Shown here in pieces: positions 54,061 to 63,421 of a DNA stretch of 64,000 nucleotides. This stretch comes from an uncultured beta proteobacterium (GTDB taxonomy: Bacteria > Pseudomonadota > Gammaproteobacteria > Burkholderiales > Burkholderiaceae_C). The DNA is taken from the NCBI GenBank assembly GCA_903832285.1, contig CAILAY010000050.1, positions 1 to 64,000 on the forward strand, written 5' to 3'. Every line of letters begins with the position of its first letter. Positions within the stretch are counted from its first letter, which is position 1. A model generated the notes under the pieces. It was not told where the DNA came from. It made no database searches and worked only from the letters and a program-made list of their open reading frames with translations. A program made the position numbers and the translations under genes.

Positions 54061-54462
54061 ATGAGCGAAATCGTGGACATTCAATCCGGCGAAAAGGCTG
54101 CACCGCAACAACTCAGAACGCTGGGATGGGTGAGCTATATCCTGCACCTGATCGTTGCCATAGGAGCCGTTTTGCCGGGTGCGCAAGCCAGTCTGCTGCT
54201 GCTGTTTGCGGCGTTGGTCCTTGATCTGGTGAAAAAGTCAGATGCCCAAGGCACGTGGCAGGAGAGTCATTTTTCCTGGCGTATCCGCAGTGTGATCTGG
54301 GCCGGTGTGCTGTACCTGCTGACCGCGCCTTTGTGGCTCTTTTTCCTGCTGCCGGGGTGGCTTGCCTGGGCCGTCATTTCGATCTGGTTCCTGTACCGCA
54401 TCGTGCGCGGCATGGTGGCCATGAATGCGGGTCAGCCGGTAGGGAATGAGGCTGCGCCATGA
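54061..54462 (+). CDS. Conserved membrane protein, DUF4870-like
   Basis: This 133-residue protein of unknown function has three or four membrane segments (about 24-42, 45-56, 76-98 and 99-115). LRTLGWVSYILHLIVAIGAVLPGAQASLLLLFAALVLDLVKKSDAQGTWQESHFSWRIRSVIW resembles small membrane proteins found next to his or HIT genes in betaproteobacteria. It lies between hisE and the HIT gene, overlapping the latter by four bases, so it is probably a passenger of the his operon. Confidence 0.75.
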   Translation: MSEIVDIQSGEKAAPQQLRTLGWVSYILHLIVAIGAVLPGAQASLLLLFAALVLDLVKKSDAQGTWQESHFSWRIRSVIWAGVLYLLTAPLWLFFLLPGWLAWAVISIWFLYRIVRGMVAMNAGQPVGNEAAP

Positions 54463-54818
54463 CAGTTGATTCGGCCTGCATTTTCTGCAAGATCATCGCG
54501 GGGAAAATCCCCTCGCGCAAGGTCTATGAGGACGACGAAATTTTTGCCTTCCATGACATCCATCCCTGGGCGCCGGTGCATTTCATGCTGATTCCGAAAT
54601 CGCATATTCCTTCCATGGCACAGGTAGGTCCCGAGCATGAAGCGCTGATGGGGCGCATGCTGGTGTTGGCTCCGCGTCTGGCCCTGCAGGAAGGATGCAA
54701 CCCCTATCCGCAGGGCGGCTTTCGAATCCTCTGCAACACCGGCGCCCAGGGCGGGCAGGAAGTGCAGCACCTGCATCTGCACGTCATGGGCGGACCCCGT
54801 CCCTGGCTCAAGGGGTGA
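54459..54818 (+). CDS. HIT family (HinT-like) nucleotide-binding protein
   Basis: This 119-residue histidine-triad protein probably hydrolyses nucleotide phosphoramidates such as AMP-NH2. CIFCKIIAGKIPSRKVYEDDEIFAFHDIHPWAPVHFMLIPKSHIPS is the HinT opening, and the triad is QEVQHLHLHVMGG near the C-terminus, with all three histidines present. It is the last gene of the his transcript, 68 bases before tatA. Confidence 0.93.
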   Translation: MTVDSACIFCKIIAGKIPSRKVYEDDEIFAFHDIHPWAPVHFMLIPKSHIPSMAQVGPEHEALMGRMLVLAPRLALQEGCNPYPQGGFRILCNTGAQGGQEVQHLHLHVMGGPRPWLKG

Positions 54819-54886
54819 ATTACTCCACGGCACCGCGTTTGGGCCGACCAGGGTCTAAAATCGTTGCAACTGTTTAGGAGGACGTC

Positions 54887-55126
54887 ATGGGTTTATCGAC
54901 TACACATCTGATCATTTTCCTGGTCATCATCATCGTGATCTTCGGCACCAAGAAATTGAGAAACCTCGGCTCTGATCTGGGTGGCGCGGTGAAGGGCTTT
55001 AAAGACGGCATGAAGGATGGCGCGACCGACAAGACGGCTGAACCCGTCGCACCGGTGCAGCAGGTGACTTCGGGCACAGTGCCTGTCAAAGACACTATCG
55101 ACGTCGAAGCCAAGCCCAAGGTCTAA
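54887..55126 (+). CDS. tatA: Twin-arginine translocase subunit TatA
   Basis: TatA forms the pore-associated subunit of the twin-arginine export system for folded proteins. It has 79 residues: a short N-terminal membrane helix ([40 protein letters not shown]) with the FGTKKLR hinge, an amphipathic helix and a polar tail. A consensus AGGAGG (54876-54881) precedes the ATG and a TAAAAT box lies at 54856-54861. tatB follows directly. Confidence 0.95.
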   Translation: MGLSTTHLIIFLVIIIVIFGTKKLRNLGSDLGGAVKGFKDGMKDGATDKTAEPVAPVQQVTSGTVPVKDTIDVEAKPKV

Positions 55127-55594
55127 GTGCTGGACATAGGAGTCACCAAACTCGCCATCATTGGCGGGATCGCGCTGGTCGTGATCGGTCCTGAGCGCCT
55201 GCCCAGCGTGGCGCGCACCATTGGAACCATGCTTGGTCGGGCGCGGCGCTATGTGGCCGACGTCAAGGCCGAAGTGAATCGTTCCATGGAACTCGACGAA
55301 CTCAAGAAGATGAAGGACACAGTGGAAGCGGCAGCGCGCGATGTGGAGCAGACGGTGCAAACCTCGGCCGCCGATTTCGAAAAGTCCTGGAGCGCGACCA
55401 CCGAAGGTCTACCCCAATCCGACAGCAATTCCATCTACATTCCGCGCGTCCCGGAATACAGGCATCCCAGGAAGAACTGGCGGCTCAAGGCCGGCGCTAC
55501 ACCGCAATGGTACAAAGCCCGATCGGGCACCCGCACCAAAGCACTGTCGGGCGCGGCGCGGGTGGCGCGGTTTCGTCCGCAAAAAATCTCTTAG
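55127..55594 (+). CDS. tatB: Twin-arginine translocase subunit TatB
   Basis: TatB with TatC recognises twin-arginine signal peptides. It has 155 residues from a GTG directly after the tatA stop. The N-terminal helix and hinge are [33 protein letters not shown] (GPERLP is the TatB hallmark), followed by a long amphipathic helix (about 30-80). The C-terminal end is basic. tatC starts 3 bases later. Confidence 0.94.
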   Translation: MLDIGVTKLAIIGGIALVVIGPERLPSVARTIGTMLGRARRYVADVKAEVNRSMELDELKKMKDTVEAAARDVEQTVQTSAADFEKSWSATTEGLPQSDSNSIYIPRVPEYRHPRKNWRLKAGATPQWYKARSGTRTKALSGAARVARFRPQKIS

Positions 55595-55597
55595 GTC

Positions 55598-56389
55598 ATG
55601 GCAGACGAAAAAGCCCAGGACGACGAGCTCGCCGGCACGGAGCAGCCCTTTGTGCAGCACTTGGTGGAGCTGCGGGACCGGTTGCTGCGTGCGGTCTATG
55701 GCATCGCTGCTGTCTTCGCCGTACTGGTGTTCTACCCTGGCCCTGCACGCCTGTTCGAGCTGTTGGCGATACCTCTTGTCAAGGCGTTGCCGGAAGGCTC
55801 GAAGATGATCGCCGTGGGTGTGGTCTCGCCCTTCCTGGTGCCGATCAAGGTGTCGGTGCTGGCGGCCGTGGGTCTGACACTGCCTTGGATCCTGTACCAG
55901 ATCTGGGCATTTGTCGCTCCAGGCCTTTACAAGCATGAAAAAAAACTGGTGCTGCCTCTGGTCGCAGCGAGTACTTTGCTGTTCTATTTGGGTGCGGCAT
56001 TTTGCTATTTTGTCGTGTTCGGGCAGGCTTTCCCGGCGATCCAGAGAATGGCACCGGTCTCGGTCGCCGTGACGCCGGATATTGAAGCCTACCTGGACTT
56101 TGTCATAACTCTGTTCATCGCGTTTGGTGTTGCCTTCGAGGTGCCGATCGCGGTCATCATCCTGGCCCGCATCGGGATTGTCAGCATTGCCCAACTGCGC
56201 TCTTTCAGGGCCTACTTCTGGGTCGGCGCCGCGGCGGTTGCGGGACTCGTGACACCGCCCGATCCGGTGTCCATGATTGCCTTGCTGATTCCGATGGGAT
56301 TACTTTACGAGGTCGGCATTTGGGCCGCACAACTCTTCATCAGGCACACCAAGGCGCCCGAGGACGCGGCCCGGAATTCCCAACCCTGA
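55598..56389 (+). CDS. tatC: Twin-arginine translocase subunit TatC
   Basis: TatC is the six-span core receptor of the Tat system, 263 residues. PFVQHLVELRDRLLRAVYGIAAVFAV, MIAVGVVSPFLVPIKVSVLAAVGLTLPWILYQIWAFVAPGLYKHEKK and FGVAFEVPIAVIILARIGIV are signature stretches. It is convergent with the serine protease gene, with only 7 bases between the stop codons and no terminator hairpin seen. The Rieske protein encoded further right is a likely client. Confidence 0.96.
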   Translation: MADEKAQDDELAGTEQPFVQHLVELRDRLLRAVYGIAAVFAVLVFYPGPARLFELLAIPLVKALPEGSKMIAVGVVSPFLVPIKVSVLAAVGLTLPWILYQIWAFVAPGLYKHEKKLVLPLVAASTLLFYLGAAFCYFVVFGQAFPAIQRMAPVSVAVTPDIEAYLDFVITLFIAFGVAFEVPIAVIILARIGIVSIAQLRSFRAYFWVGAAAVAGLVTPPDPVSMIALLIPMGLLYEVGIWAAQLFIRHTKAPEDAARNSQP

Positions 56390-56396
56390 CGCATGC

Positions 56397-57560
56397 CTAA
56401 CGCTGCGCCTTGGCCTTGGGCCGCACGCCGGGCGTCACGTCCAGTTCGATGGTGGCATCACGCCTGAGCAGGCTGAACCGAGCGGCTGCGCCGGGCCTGA
56501 GTGCGGCCACGCTGGTGAGCAATTCAGACACGTTGTTGACCGGCTTTCCCGAGACGCTCAGGATCACATCCCCGGGTTTTATCCCGCCCTTGGCGGCCGG
56601 ACCATTCTGCAGCACTCCGGTAATGATCACGCCCTGAAACGAATCCGGGTCAGCACCCCTCTTTGGTCGTATGCCGAAGGTTTCCGCCAGTTCGGGTGAC
56701 AGTTCGTTGGGTTCGACGCCGATCCAGCCACGTGTCACCCGGCCCTCTTTGATGATGCCTTCAAGCACCTGCTTGGCAGTGGCTACTGGAATCGCAAAAC
56801 CGATCCCCATACTGCCGCCCGAGCGCGAATAGATGGCGCTGTTGATGCCCTGCAGTTGGCCGTAGACATCGACCAGCGCGCCGCCTGAATTGCCAGGATT
56901 GATGGCGGCGTCGGTCTGGATGAAATTCTCATAGAAGTTGATGCCGAGTTGATTGCGCCCGAGCGCGCTCACGATGCCACCGGTCACGGTTTGACCCACG
57001 CCAAAGGGGTTGCCGATGGCAAGAACCTGGTCGCCAACGCGCAAGTTATCGGCGCTGCCGAGCGTAATCACGGGCAGGCGCTCCAGATCTATCTTGAGTA
57101 TGGCCAGGTCGGTGTCGGGGTCCGTGCCAATGACTTTTGCCCCGGCATGTCGACCGTCGTTGAGCACGACTTCGATGGTGTCGGACTCCTCCACCACGTG
57201 GTCGTTGGTCAGGATATAGCCGTTCGCACTCACAATCACGCCGCTTCCCAAACCGACTTGGGGTTCCGCGCCGCGGTCGCCAAAGAAGAACTTGAAAAAC
57301 GGGTCGACCTGGCCGGGATTCCTTTGTGCGGACTTGCTGGTGTTGATGCTGACCACGGCCGCCGCCGCCCGTTGCGCTGCCACCCGCAGACTGCCAGACG
57401 GCACGACGCCTGGCGCGCTGGCAGGCGCTTCCAGCACCGATATGGCAGGCGGCGCAATGGCACGCCGGTTCAGCCATTCGGGTTTGAGTGCACCCACGAC
57501 AAAATACGCGGCCAGCAGCACGGTGACGGATTGCGAAAACAGGAGCCAGAACTTTTTCAT
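56397..57560 (-). CDS. DegQ/DegS-type periplasmic serine protease
   Basis: This trypsin-like HtrA protease has 387 residues from the ATG at 57558-57560; the longer track start is not supported. The N-terminal hydrophobic segment (about 4-24) lacks a clear cleavage site and probably anchors it. The catalytic triad lies in TNDHVVEE (His), DTDLAILKI (Asp) and NPGNSGGAL (Ser). One PDZ domain (about 285-375) includes IITGVLQNGPAAKGGIKPGDVILSVSGKPV. One PDZ plus an anchor resembles DegS, so it could act in envelope-stress signalling. It is the only minus-strand gene between tatC and the 57.6-59.9 kb genes. Confidence 0.9.
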   Translation of the reverse strand: MKKFWLLFSQSVTVLLAAYFVVGALKPEWLNRRAIAPPAISVLEAPASAPGVVPSGSLRVAAQRAAAAVVSINTSKSAQRNPGQVDPFFKFFFGDRGAEPQVGLGSGVIVSANGYILTNDHVVEESDTIEVVLNDGRHAGAKVIGTDPDTDLAILKIDLERLPVITLGSADNLRVGDQVLAIGNPFGVGQTVTGGIVSALGRNQLGINFYENFIQTDAAINPGNSGGALVDVYGQLQGINSAIYSRSGGSMGIGFAIPVATAKQVLEGIIKEGRVTRGWIGVEPNELSPELAETFGIRPKRGADPDSFQGVIITGVLQNGPAAKGGIKPGDVILSVSGKPVNNVSELLTSVAALRPGAAARFSLLRRDATIELDVTPGVRPKAKAQR

Positions 57561-57650
57561 AGGGTGTTTCGGAAACGGGCACGAACGGCCAGAACTTTTG
57601 CCGCACTGGGTAAATTGTAGGACGCCCGCACCGAACGCTAAGATTTGCCC

Positions 57651-58070
57651 ATGTTCCACTCCGACGACCGCGCCTTCGATCAGGGACAGGTGATTCACAT
57701 AAGGTCTGCCGCACCAGCCAAGCCCGCATTCGGCCAGCCCTGCAATGGCTGTGGCGTGTGCTGTCTTGCAGCGCCCTGTCCGCTGGGCATGCTGCTTACC
57801 AGACGCACCAAGGGTGCCTGCGCGGTGCTGGGCTGGGATGAGGCGCAGGGGCTTTATCGCTGCGGCGCGCTCAGTCAGCCGCGTCAGGCGCTGCAGCGTG
57901 CGTTGCCCGGCTGGCTGAATTTTCTGGCCGGACCGTTGTCCATGGCACTGACGCGGTTGGGACGACGCTGGATCGCGGCGGGCCGGGGCTGCGACAGCCA
58001 GCTAATCGCAACGGTGTGCCCGGACATCGCCGACAATGCACCAACTCATTCTGCGGAATCCCATGACTGA
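57651..58070 (+). CDS. YkgJ-like Cys-rich protein
   Basis: This 139-residue protein starts at the ATG at 57651 (MFHSDDRAFDQG); the track start is an upstream TTG. GQPCNGCGVCCLAAPCPLG (about 31-49) is a CxxCxxCC cluster like that of the YkgJ/UPF0153 family, which binds zinc or iron. More cysteines (GACAVLGW, YRCGALS, RGCDSQ, TVCPD) could complete a metal site. The function is unknown. It overlaps the Nif3-family gene by 8 bases. Confidence 0.72.
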   Translation: MFHSDDRAFDQGQVIHIRSAAPAKPAFGQPCNGCGVCCLAAPCPLGMLLTRRTKGACAVLGWDEAQGLYRCGALSQPRQALQRALPGWLNFLAGPLSMALTRLGRRWIAAGRGCDSQLIATVCPDIADNAPTHSAESHD

Positions 58071-58821
58071 CAGACGGCAACTTCTGAGCGCCTTTGACGC
58101 ACTGCTGCAGCCCGAACACTTCAAGGACTACGGACCCAACGGGTTGCAAGTTGAAGGGTGTGAGCTGGTGCGAAAAATTGTTTCCGGTGTCACCGCCAGT
58201 CGTGCACTGATCAAAGCGGCGATCGCGGCGCAAGCCGATGCGATCTTTGTGCATCATGGACTGTTCTGGCGCGGCCAGGATGGCTGCGTCACCGGCTGGA
58301 TGAAGCAACGGCTGGCGCTGCTGCTGGCAAACGATATCAACCTGTTTGCCTACCACTTGCCGCTGGATGCGCACCCGGAACTGGGCAATAACGCACAGTT
58401 GGGGTTGACGCTGGACCTGGAGGCACGGGCGCGGTTTGGTGATCAGGACCTGGGATTCCTGGGGGTCCGCGCAAGCGGCGGGAGCTTTACCGATGCGATG
58501 GCGCTGTCGGGGCATGTGGAGCAGCGGCTCAAACATCCTGTGACGCTGATCAGCGACGGCACGAGAGAGATCAAGAAGATTGCGTGGTGCAGTGGCGGCG
58601 CGCAAGGCTACTTTGAGGCTGCAATCGCAGCTGGTGCCGACGTTTTCATCACGGGTGAAATATCGGAGCCGCAAGCGCACTACGCGCGGGAATCTGGCGT
58701 CGCCTATCTTGCTTGCGGCCACCACGCCAGCGAGCGCTATGGCGCCCCTGCGGTGGCGGCGCATGTGGCTGCGCAACTGGGCTTGACGCATGAGTTCATC
58801 GACATCGACAACCCGGCCTGA
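58063..58821 (+). CDS. Nif3-like dinuclear metal-centre protein
   Basis: This Nif3/YbgI-family protein has 252 residues from the ATG at 58063 (MTDRRQLLSAFDALL). NGLQVEG, IFVHHGLFWRG (metal His pair), YHLPLDAHPELGNNAQLG and YLACGHHASERYGAPAVAAHVA near the C-terminus form the dinuclear site. Family members are hexameric and proposed GTP cyclohydrolase-like or regulatory proteins, but their role is not settled. It lies between the Cys-rich gene and pdxA. Confidence 0.92.
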   Translation: MTDRRQLLSAFDALLQPEHFKDYGPNGLQVEGCELVRKIVSGVTASRALIKAAIAAQADAIFVHHGLFWRGQDGCVTGWMKQRLALLLANDINLFAYHLPLDAHPELGNNAQLGLTLDLEARARFGDQDLGFLGVRASGGSFTDAMALSGHVEQRLKHPVTLISDGTREIKKIAWCSGGAQGYFEAAIAAGADVFITGEISEPQAHYARESGVAYLACGHHASERYGAPAVAAHVAAQLGLTHEFIDIDNPA

Positions 58822-58823
58822 GC

Positions 58824-59900
58824 ATGGACCCCGCCTTGAACTTCAAACCGATGGCGATCACGCAGGGCGACCCTGCGGGAATAGGCCCGGAAATCATTGC
58901 CAAGGCTTTTCGTGACGCACCCGACGCAACGGCAGGCTGCTTTGTCGCCGGCGACGTGGCCACCCTGCGCCGCGCCGCCGCGCTCGTCAGCTCCGGGCGG
59001 TCATTGGCGCTGCCGGTGGCCGTGCTGGACAGCGCTGCCGACGCACTGAGTTTGCCGCCGCATTGCATCGGCGTGTTGCAAGTGCTGCCCGCCGCGCCCC
59101 TGATCGCGCTGGGCCGGATCAGCGCCGACGCGGGCAGGGCGGCAGCGACAAGTGTTGAATGGGCGGCGCGGTCGGCACTGTCGGGCGAGATTGCCGCTCT
59201 GGTGACAGCGCCCTTGCACAAGGAAGCGCTGGCTGCAGCAGGTGTGCAGTTTCCGGGTCACACCGAGCTCTTGCAGGCCGAGGCGGCGGCGCATCTGGGC
59301 AAACAGTTGTCCGAAGTTCCGGTGCGCATGATGCTGGCGAACCATGAACTGAGAACCGTGCTGGTGAGCATCCACATGTCGCTGCGCCAGGCGATAGCCG
59401 CAGTGACGTATGAGAACGTGCTGGAAACGCTGCAGATCACGCAGCAGTCGATGCGGGCCCTGCTCGGTCGCACGCCCCGCATCGCCGTGGCCGGGCTCAA
59501 TCCGCACGCCGGCGAAGGCGGTCTTTTTGGCGATGAAGAGCTAACCACCATTGCACCAGCCATCGCTGCGGCCAAGGCCCAAGGCATGGACGTGAGCGGC
59601 CCCTTTGCCCCGGACACGGTGTTCATGCGGGCCCGCGCCAGGGGCGACAAGGAGGGTGAATTCGACGTGGTGGTGGCGATGTACCACGACCAGGGACTTA
59701 TCCCTGTGAAATACCTGGGGGTGGAGAACGGCGTGAACGTGACATTGGGCCTGCCCTTGGTACGCACCAGCCCGGATCACGGCACGGCGTTTGACATTGC
59801 AGGCTCAGGCCGCGCCGACGCGTCCAGCCTGATCGAGGCCATTCGAATGGCGCGTGCGCTTATCTCTTCAAGCTGTCCCGGATTTCGCGCAACAAAATGA
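58824..59900 (+). CDS. pdxA: 4-Hydroxythreonine-4-phosphate dehydrogenase
   Basis: PdxA oxidises 4-phosphohydroxy-L-threonine in pyridoxal phosphate synthesis. It has 358 residues. [43 protein letters not shown] (metal His), [16 protein letters not shown] and [46 protein letters not shown] are family blocks. The last about 12 residues ([13 protein letters not shown]) extend past the usual end and overlap convergent mscL by 41 bases. Confidence 0.96.
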   Translation: MDPALNFKPMAITQGDPAGIGPEIIAKAFRDAPDATAGCFVAGDVATLRRAAALVSSGRSLALPVAVLDSAADALSLPPHCIGVLQVLPAAPLIALGRISADAGRAAATSVEWAARSALSGEIAALVTAPLHKEALAAAGVQFPGHTELLQAEAAAHLGKQLSEVPVRMMLANHELRTVLVSIHMSLRQAIAAVTYENVLETLQITQQSMRALLGRTPRIAVAGLNPHAGEGGLFGDEELTTIAPAIAAAKAQGMDVSGPFAPDTVFMRARARGDKEGEFDVVVAMYHDQGLIPVKYLGVENGVNVTLGLPLVRTSPDHGTAFDIAGSGRADASSLIEAIRMARALISSSCPGFRATK

Positions 59901-60282
59901 CATCCTCGGGTGTCGCTGGCGCAGGCGCTGCAGGCTCGGACCTCTTAAGTCGATTCACCTGTTTGACCATCATGAAGATGATGAATGCGAGGATGGCGAA
60001 ATTGACGGCGACGGTGATGAAACTGCCATAGGCAAACACCGGAACGCCCGATTTTTTGATCGCGTCCAGCGTCGTTCCGGTACCCGCTGGAGGGGTTCCG
60101 AGCACCAGAAACAGATTTGAAAAATCGAATTTTCCGAATATCGCGCCAACCATAGGCATGATCAGGTCTCCCACCATCGAGTCCACGATCTTGCCAAACG
60201 CCGCACCAATGATCACGCCCACGGCGAGATCCATTACATTGCCCTTGATCGCAAAAGCCTTGAATTCCTGCATCATTCCCAT
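59860..60282 (-). CDS. mscL: Large-conductance mechanosensitive channel
   Basis: MscL opens under membrane tension to release solutes in hypo-osmotic shock. It has 140 residues. [43 protein letters not shown] holds the amphipathic N-helix and the pore helix TM1. TM2 is [28 protein letters not shown], followed by a cytoplasmic helix ending in [10 protein letters not shown]. The stop lies inside the 3' end of pdxA. The 249-base gap to petA holds a putative petA promoter and nothing else. Confidence 0.96.
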   Translation of the reverse strand: MGMMQEFKAFAIKGNVMDLAVGVIIGAAFGKIVDSMVGDLIMPMVGAIFGKFDFSNLFLVLGTPPAGTGTTLDAIKKSGVPVFAYGSFITVAVNFAILAFIIFMMVKQVNRLKRSEPAAPAPATPEDVILLREIRDSLKR

Positions 60283-60403
60283 GGTGTCACGCTCCGATTG
60301 TTGAGGACCCGCAGTATTCCATGGCGAGCGTCGCTGTCAATCGGTGTAAACGAACTCTTACGTCTTTCTGTCACTGCGCCCGTCGCTCACGACAGCCGGC
60401 GGG

Positions 60404-60433
60404 TTCGGGGTGCAAACCGTCGTCAGCTAGAAT
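60404..60433 (+). promoter_or_regulatory. Putative petABC promoter
   Basis: TAGAAT (60428-60433) with TTCGGG 18 bases upstream (60404-60409) could form a weak sigma-70 promoter about 100 bases ahead of petA. The context gcTAGAATcg resembles -10 regions common upstream of Burkholderiales genes. The -35 box is poor, so confidence is limited. Confidence 0.35.
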
Positions 60434-60531
60434 CGCGGGTTAGGCCGAGTGAACGTGAACGAACCCGCTTTCACGACTCGGGGCGCTTCACAACCGAAGC
60501 AAGCAAGTTAGCGACGATAAAGAGGATTTTC

Positions 60532-61149
60532 ATGAGTGACACCTTTGTCGATTCCACCGCAATCGACGCCAGCAAACGAACCTGGCTGATTGCATCCAGT
60601 TGCGCCGGAGCCATTGGCGGAATTGCCGCGGCCGTTCCGTTCGTAAAGAGCTTCAGCCCATCCGAGAGGGCATTGGCCGCCGGTGCTGCCGTTGAGGCGG
60701 ACATATCCGCGCTGAAGCCCGGCGAAAAGATGACTGTCGAATGGCGCGGAAAACCAGTATGGATCGTGCGCCGTACGCCAGAACAACTGGCGGCACTCAA
60801 GACACTTGATGCGCAACTCGCCGACCCAAAATCCGAGCGTAAGCCGGCCGAGCAGGCGCCCGACTATATCAAGCGCGACGAGACGCGTTCCATCAAGCCG
60901 GAGTATCTGGTGGTGGTGGGAATTTGCACTCATCTGGGCTGTTCGCCCGGGGACAAGTTTGAGGCAGGCCCGCAGTCCTCGCTGCCGGACGACTGGAAGG
61001 GTGGGTTCCTGTGCCCCTGCCACGGATCGATGTTTGATCTGGCCGGGCGCGTGTTCAAGAACAAGCCCGCCCCCGACAATCTGGAGGTGCCGCCTCACGT
61101 GTACATGACTGACACGACCCTGCTCATCGGTGCGGACAAGAAGGCCTAA
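60532..61149 (+). CDS. petA: Ubiquinol-cytochrome c reductase Rieske iron-sulfur subunit
   Basis: PetA carries the 2Fe-2S cluster of the bc1 complex. The ATG at 60532 follows AGAGGA and gives 205 residues; the track start is too far upstream. The N-terminal anchor ASKRTWLIASSCAGAIGGIAAAVPF has a Lys-Arg variant of the twin-arginine motif, fitting Tat export. Cluster ligands are CTHLGCSPG (Cys132 and His134) and CPCHGSMFD. It heads petABC; petB follows after 11 bases. Confidence 0.97.
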   Translation: MSDTFVDSTAIDASKRTWLIASSCAGAIGGIAAAVPFVKSFSPSERALAAGAAVEADISALKPGEKMTVEWRGKPVWIVRRTPEQLAALKTLDAQLADPKSERKPAEQAPDYIKRDETRSIKPEYLVVVGICTHLGCSPGDKFEAGPQSSLPDDWKGGFLCPCHGSMFDLAGRVFKNKPAPDNLEVPPHVYMTDTTLLIGADKKA

Positions 61150-61160
61150 CGGAAGACATC

Positions 61161-62561
61161 ATGGCTGAATTTCACGAAATCTCCCCCAACGCTTCGGCGC
61201 CCGAGAAACTGCTCAACTGGGTTGACAACCGCTTCCCGTTGACCAAGCTCTTCAAAGAGCACATGAGCGAGTACTACGCGCCGAAGAATTTCAACTTCTG
61301 GTACATGTTCGGGTCACTGTCCCTGCTGGTGCTGGTGATCCAGATCGTCACCGGCATCTTCCTGACGATGCACTACAAACCCGATGCCGCGCTGGCCTTT
61401 GGTTCGGTCGAATACATCATGCGCGATGTGCCCTGGGGTTGGCTCATACGCTACATGCACTCCACCGGTGCGTCCGCCTTCTTCGTGATGGTGTACCTGC
61501 ACATGTATCGCGGCCTGATCTACGGCAGCTTTCGCAAGCCGCGCGAACTGGTTTGGCTTTTCGGCTGTGCGATCTTTCTGGCACTGATGGCCGAAGCCTT
61601 CATGGGCTACTTGCTGCCTTGGGGCCAGATGAGCTATTGGGGCGCGCAGGTGATCGTCAACATGTTCTCGGCCATCCCCATCATCGGACCTGATCTGTCG
61701 CTGTGGATTCGGGGCGACTTTGTGGTGGGAGATGCCACTTTGAACCGCTTCTTCAGTTTCCACGTGATCGCCGTGCCGCTGGCCCTGCTCGGTTTGGTGG
61801 TGGCGCACATCATCGCCTTGCATGAAGTTGGCTCCAACAACCCCGATGGCATCGAAATCAAGGCGAACAAGGACGCCAAAGGCATTCCCCTGGACGGCAT
61901 TCCGTTCCACCCCTACTACACGGTGCACGACATTTTTGCGGTATGTATCTTCCTTTTTGTCTTTTGCGCGATCATCTTCTTCGCGCCGGAGTTCGGCGGG
62001 AACTTCCTGGAGTTCAACAATTTCGTTCCGGCCGATCCGCTGAAGGGTCCGCTGCACATCGCGCCGGTGTGGTACTTCACGCCGTTCTATTCCATGCTGC
62101 GTGCCGTCACCACGGAGTTCATGTATTTCCTGGACGCAGCGGTGGTGTTGGCAGCGGTATTGGCGATCGTCAAAGGCAGGATGCCGATGATTTTCAAGGC
62201 GGTGATCGGTGGCGCGGCGGCAGTGCTGTTGGTCCTGATGGTGCAGATTGATCCCAAGTTCTGGGGTGTGGTATCCATGGGCGGCGGTGTCGTCATCATG
62301 TTCTTCCTGCCCTGGCTGGACAACAGCCCCGTCAAGTCGATTCGTTACCGTCCCGATTGGCACAAGTATCTGTACGCGGTGTTTGTTGTCGACTTCCTGA
62401 TACTTGGCTATTTGGGCATGCTTCCTCCAACACCGGTTGGCGGGAGGGTGTCGCAGGTGGGTACTTTGCTGTATTTCGGTTTCTTCCTGCTGATGCCATG
62501 GTGGAGTCGTCTGGGCCAGTTCAAGCCGGTGCCTGATCGAGTCAACTTCAAAGCCCACTGA
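61161..62561 (+). CDS. petB: Cytochrome b of the bc1 complex
   Basis: PetB is the membrane core of complex III, 466 residues with about nine membrane segments. LIRYMHSTGASAFFVMVYLHMYRGLIYG and FFSFHVIAVPLALLGLVVAHIIALHEVGSNNPDG hold the four haem b histidines. PVWYFTPFYSMLRAVT is the Qo-site region; the classical PEWY is PVWY here, a variant usual for betaproteobacteria. The full-length protein contains both the N-terminal four-helix part and the C-terminal part. petC follows after 16 bases. Confidence 0.97.
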   Translation: MAEFHEISPNASAPEKLLNWVDNRFPLTKLFKEHMSEYYAPKNFNFWYMFGSLSLLVLVIQIVTGIFLTMHYKPDAALAFGSVEYIMRDVPWGWLIRYMHSTGASAFFVMVYLHMYRGLIYGSFRKPRELVWLFGCAIFLALMAEAFMGYLLPWGQMSYWGAQVIVNMFSAIPIIGPDLSLWIRGDFVVGDATLNRFFSFHVIAVPLALLGLVVAHIIALHEVGSNNPDGIEIKANKDAKGIPLDGIPFHPYYTVHDIFAVCIFLFVFCAIIFFAPEFGGNFLEFNNFVPADPLKGPLHIAPVWYFTPFYSMLRAVTTEFMYFLDAAVVLAAVLAIVKGRMPMIFKAVIGGAAAVLLVLMVQIDPKFWGVVSMGGGVVIMFFLPWLDNSPVKSIRYRPDWHKYLYAVFVVDFLILGYLGMLPPTPVGGRVSQVGTLLYFGFFLLMPWWSRLGQFKPVPDRVNFKAH

Positions 62562-62577
62562 GCAGGAGCACAGGATC

Positions 62578-63351
62578 ATGACATTCACAGGCTTCACAAG
62601 AAAATCAATGTTCGGCGTCGTCGCCGGGCTGTTGCTGGCAGCAAGTGCCTGCGCTACGAGCGAAGGCGTGCCGCTGGACCACGCGCCGAACCGGACGCGG
62701 GACATGGCGGCATTGCAAAACGGCGCCAAACTGTTCGTCAACTACTGCCTGAATTGCCACTCGGCGGCGTTCATGCGTTACACGCGCCTGACTGATCTGG
62801 GCTTGACCGAGCAACAGATCAAGGACAACCTGCTGCCACCCGGTGCCAAGATCGGCGAGACCATGAAGGCGGCGATTGATCCGAAACAGGCGGCTGAATG
62901 GTTTGGCGCCAATCCCCCTGACCTGACTGTGATCGCGCGTTCGCGCGCCGGCGACAAGGGTTCGGGTGCTGACTATCTGTACACTTATTTGCGCACCTTT
63001 TACCGTGACGAAACCCGGCCTACCGGTTGGAACAATCTGGCGTTCCCCACCATCGCCATGCCGCATGCGCTGTGGGAATTGCAGGGTAGCCGGCGCGCCG
63101 TTTTCGAAACCGTCAAAGAGAATGGGCAGGAAGTGCATGAGTTCAAGGGCTGGGAGCAACTGACCCCAGGCAGCATGACGACGGCGCAATACGACGACGC
63201 TGTGGGAGATCTGGTGAGCTATCTGCAGTGGATGGGTGAACCCATCCAGAACACCCGCCAACGCATCGGCGTGTGGGTCTTGCTATTCCTGGGTTTGCTG
63301 ACCTTCCTGACATGGCGGCTGAATGCCGCCTACTGGAAGGATGTCAAGTGA
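62578..63351 (+). CDS. petC: Cytochrome c1 of the bc1 complex
   Basis: PetC is the membrane-anchored cytochrome c1, 257 residues. A signal segment (about 10-25) precedes the haem motif CLNCH (Cys57, Cys60, His61) within NGAKLFVNYCLNCHSAAFMRYTRLTDLGL. PPDLTVIARSRAGDKGSGADYLYTYLRTFYRD is a family block, and the C-terminal anchor is GVWVLLFLGLLTFLTWRLNAAYWKDVK. The Met ligand is probably in TIAMPHALWE. A terminator follows. Confidence 0.96.
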   Translation: MTFTGFTRKSMFGVVAGLLLAASACATSEGVPLDHAPNRTRDMAALQNGAKLFVNYCLNCHSAAFMRYTRLTDLGLTEQQIKDNLLPPGAKIGETMKAAIDPKQAAEWFGANPPDLTVIARSRAGDKGSGADYLYTYLRTFYRDETRPTGWNNLAFPTIAMPHALWELQGSRRAVFETVKENGQEVHEFKGWEQLTPGSMTTAQYDDAVGDLVSYLQWMGEPIQNTRQRIGVWVLLFLGLLTFLTWRLNAAYWKDVK

Positions 63352-63421
63352 GTCGCTGAGCCGATGCCGGAAGCAGCCTGATCGCTGCAGGTACGCGGAC
63401 TTCCATCCGTTCGATGACAAC

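Noticed and set aside
61314-62741. 475-residue minus-strand ORF
   Set aside because: It is antisense to cytochrome b, where the haem histidines and membrane segments are clear.
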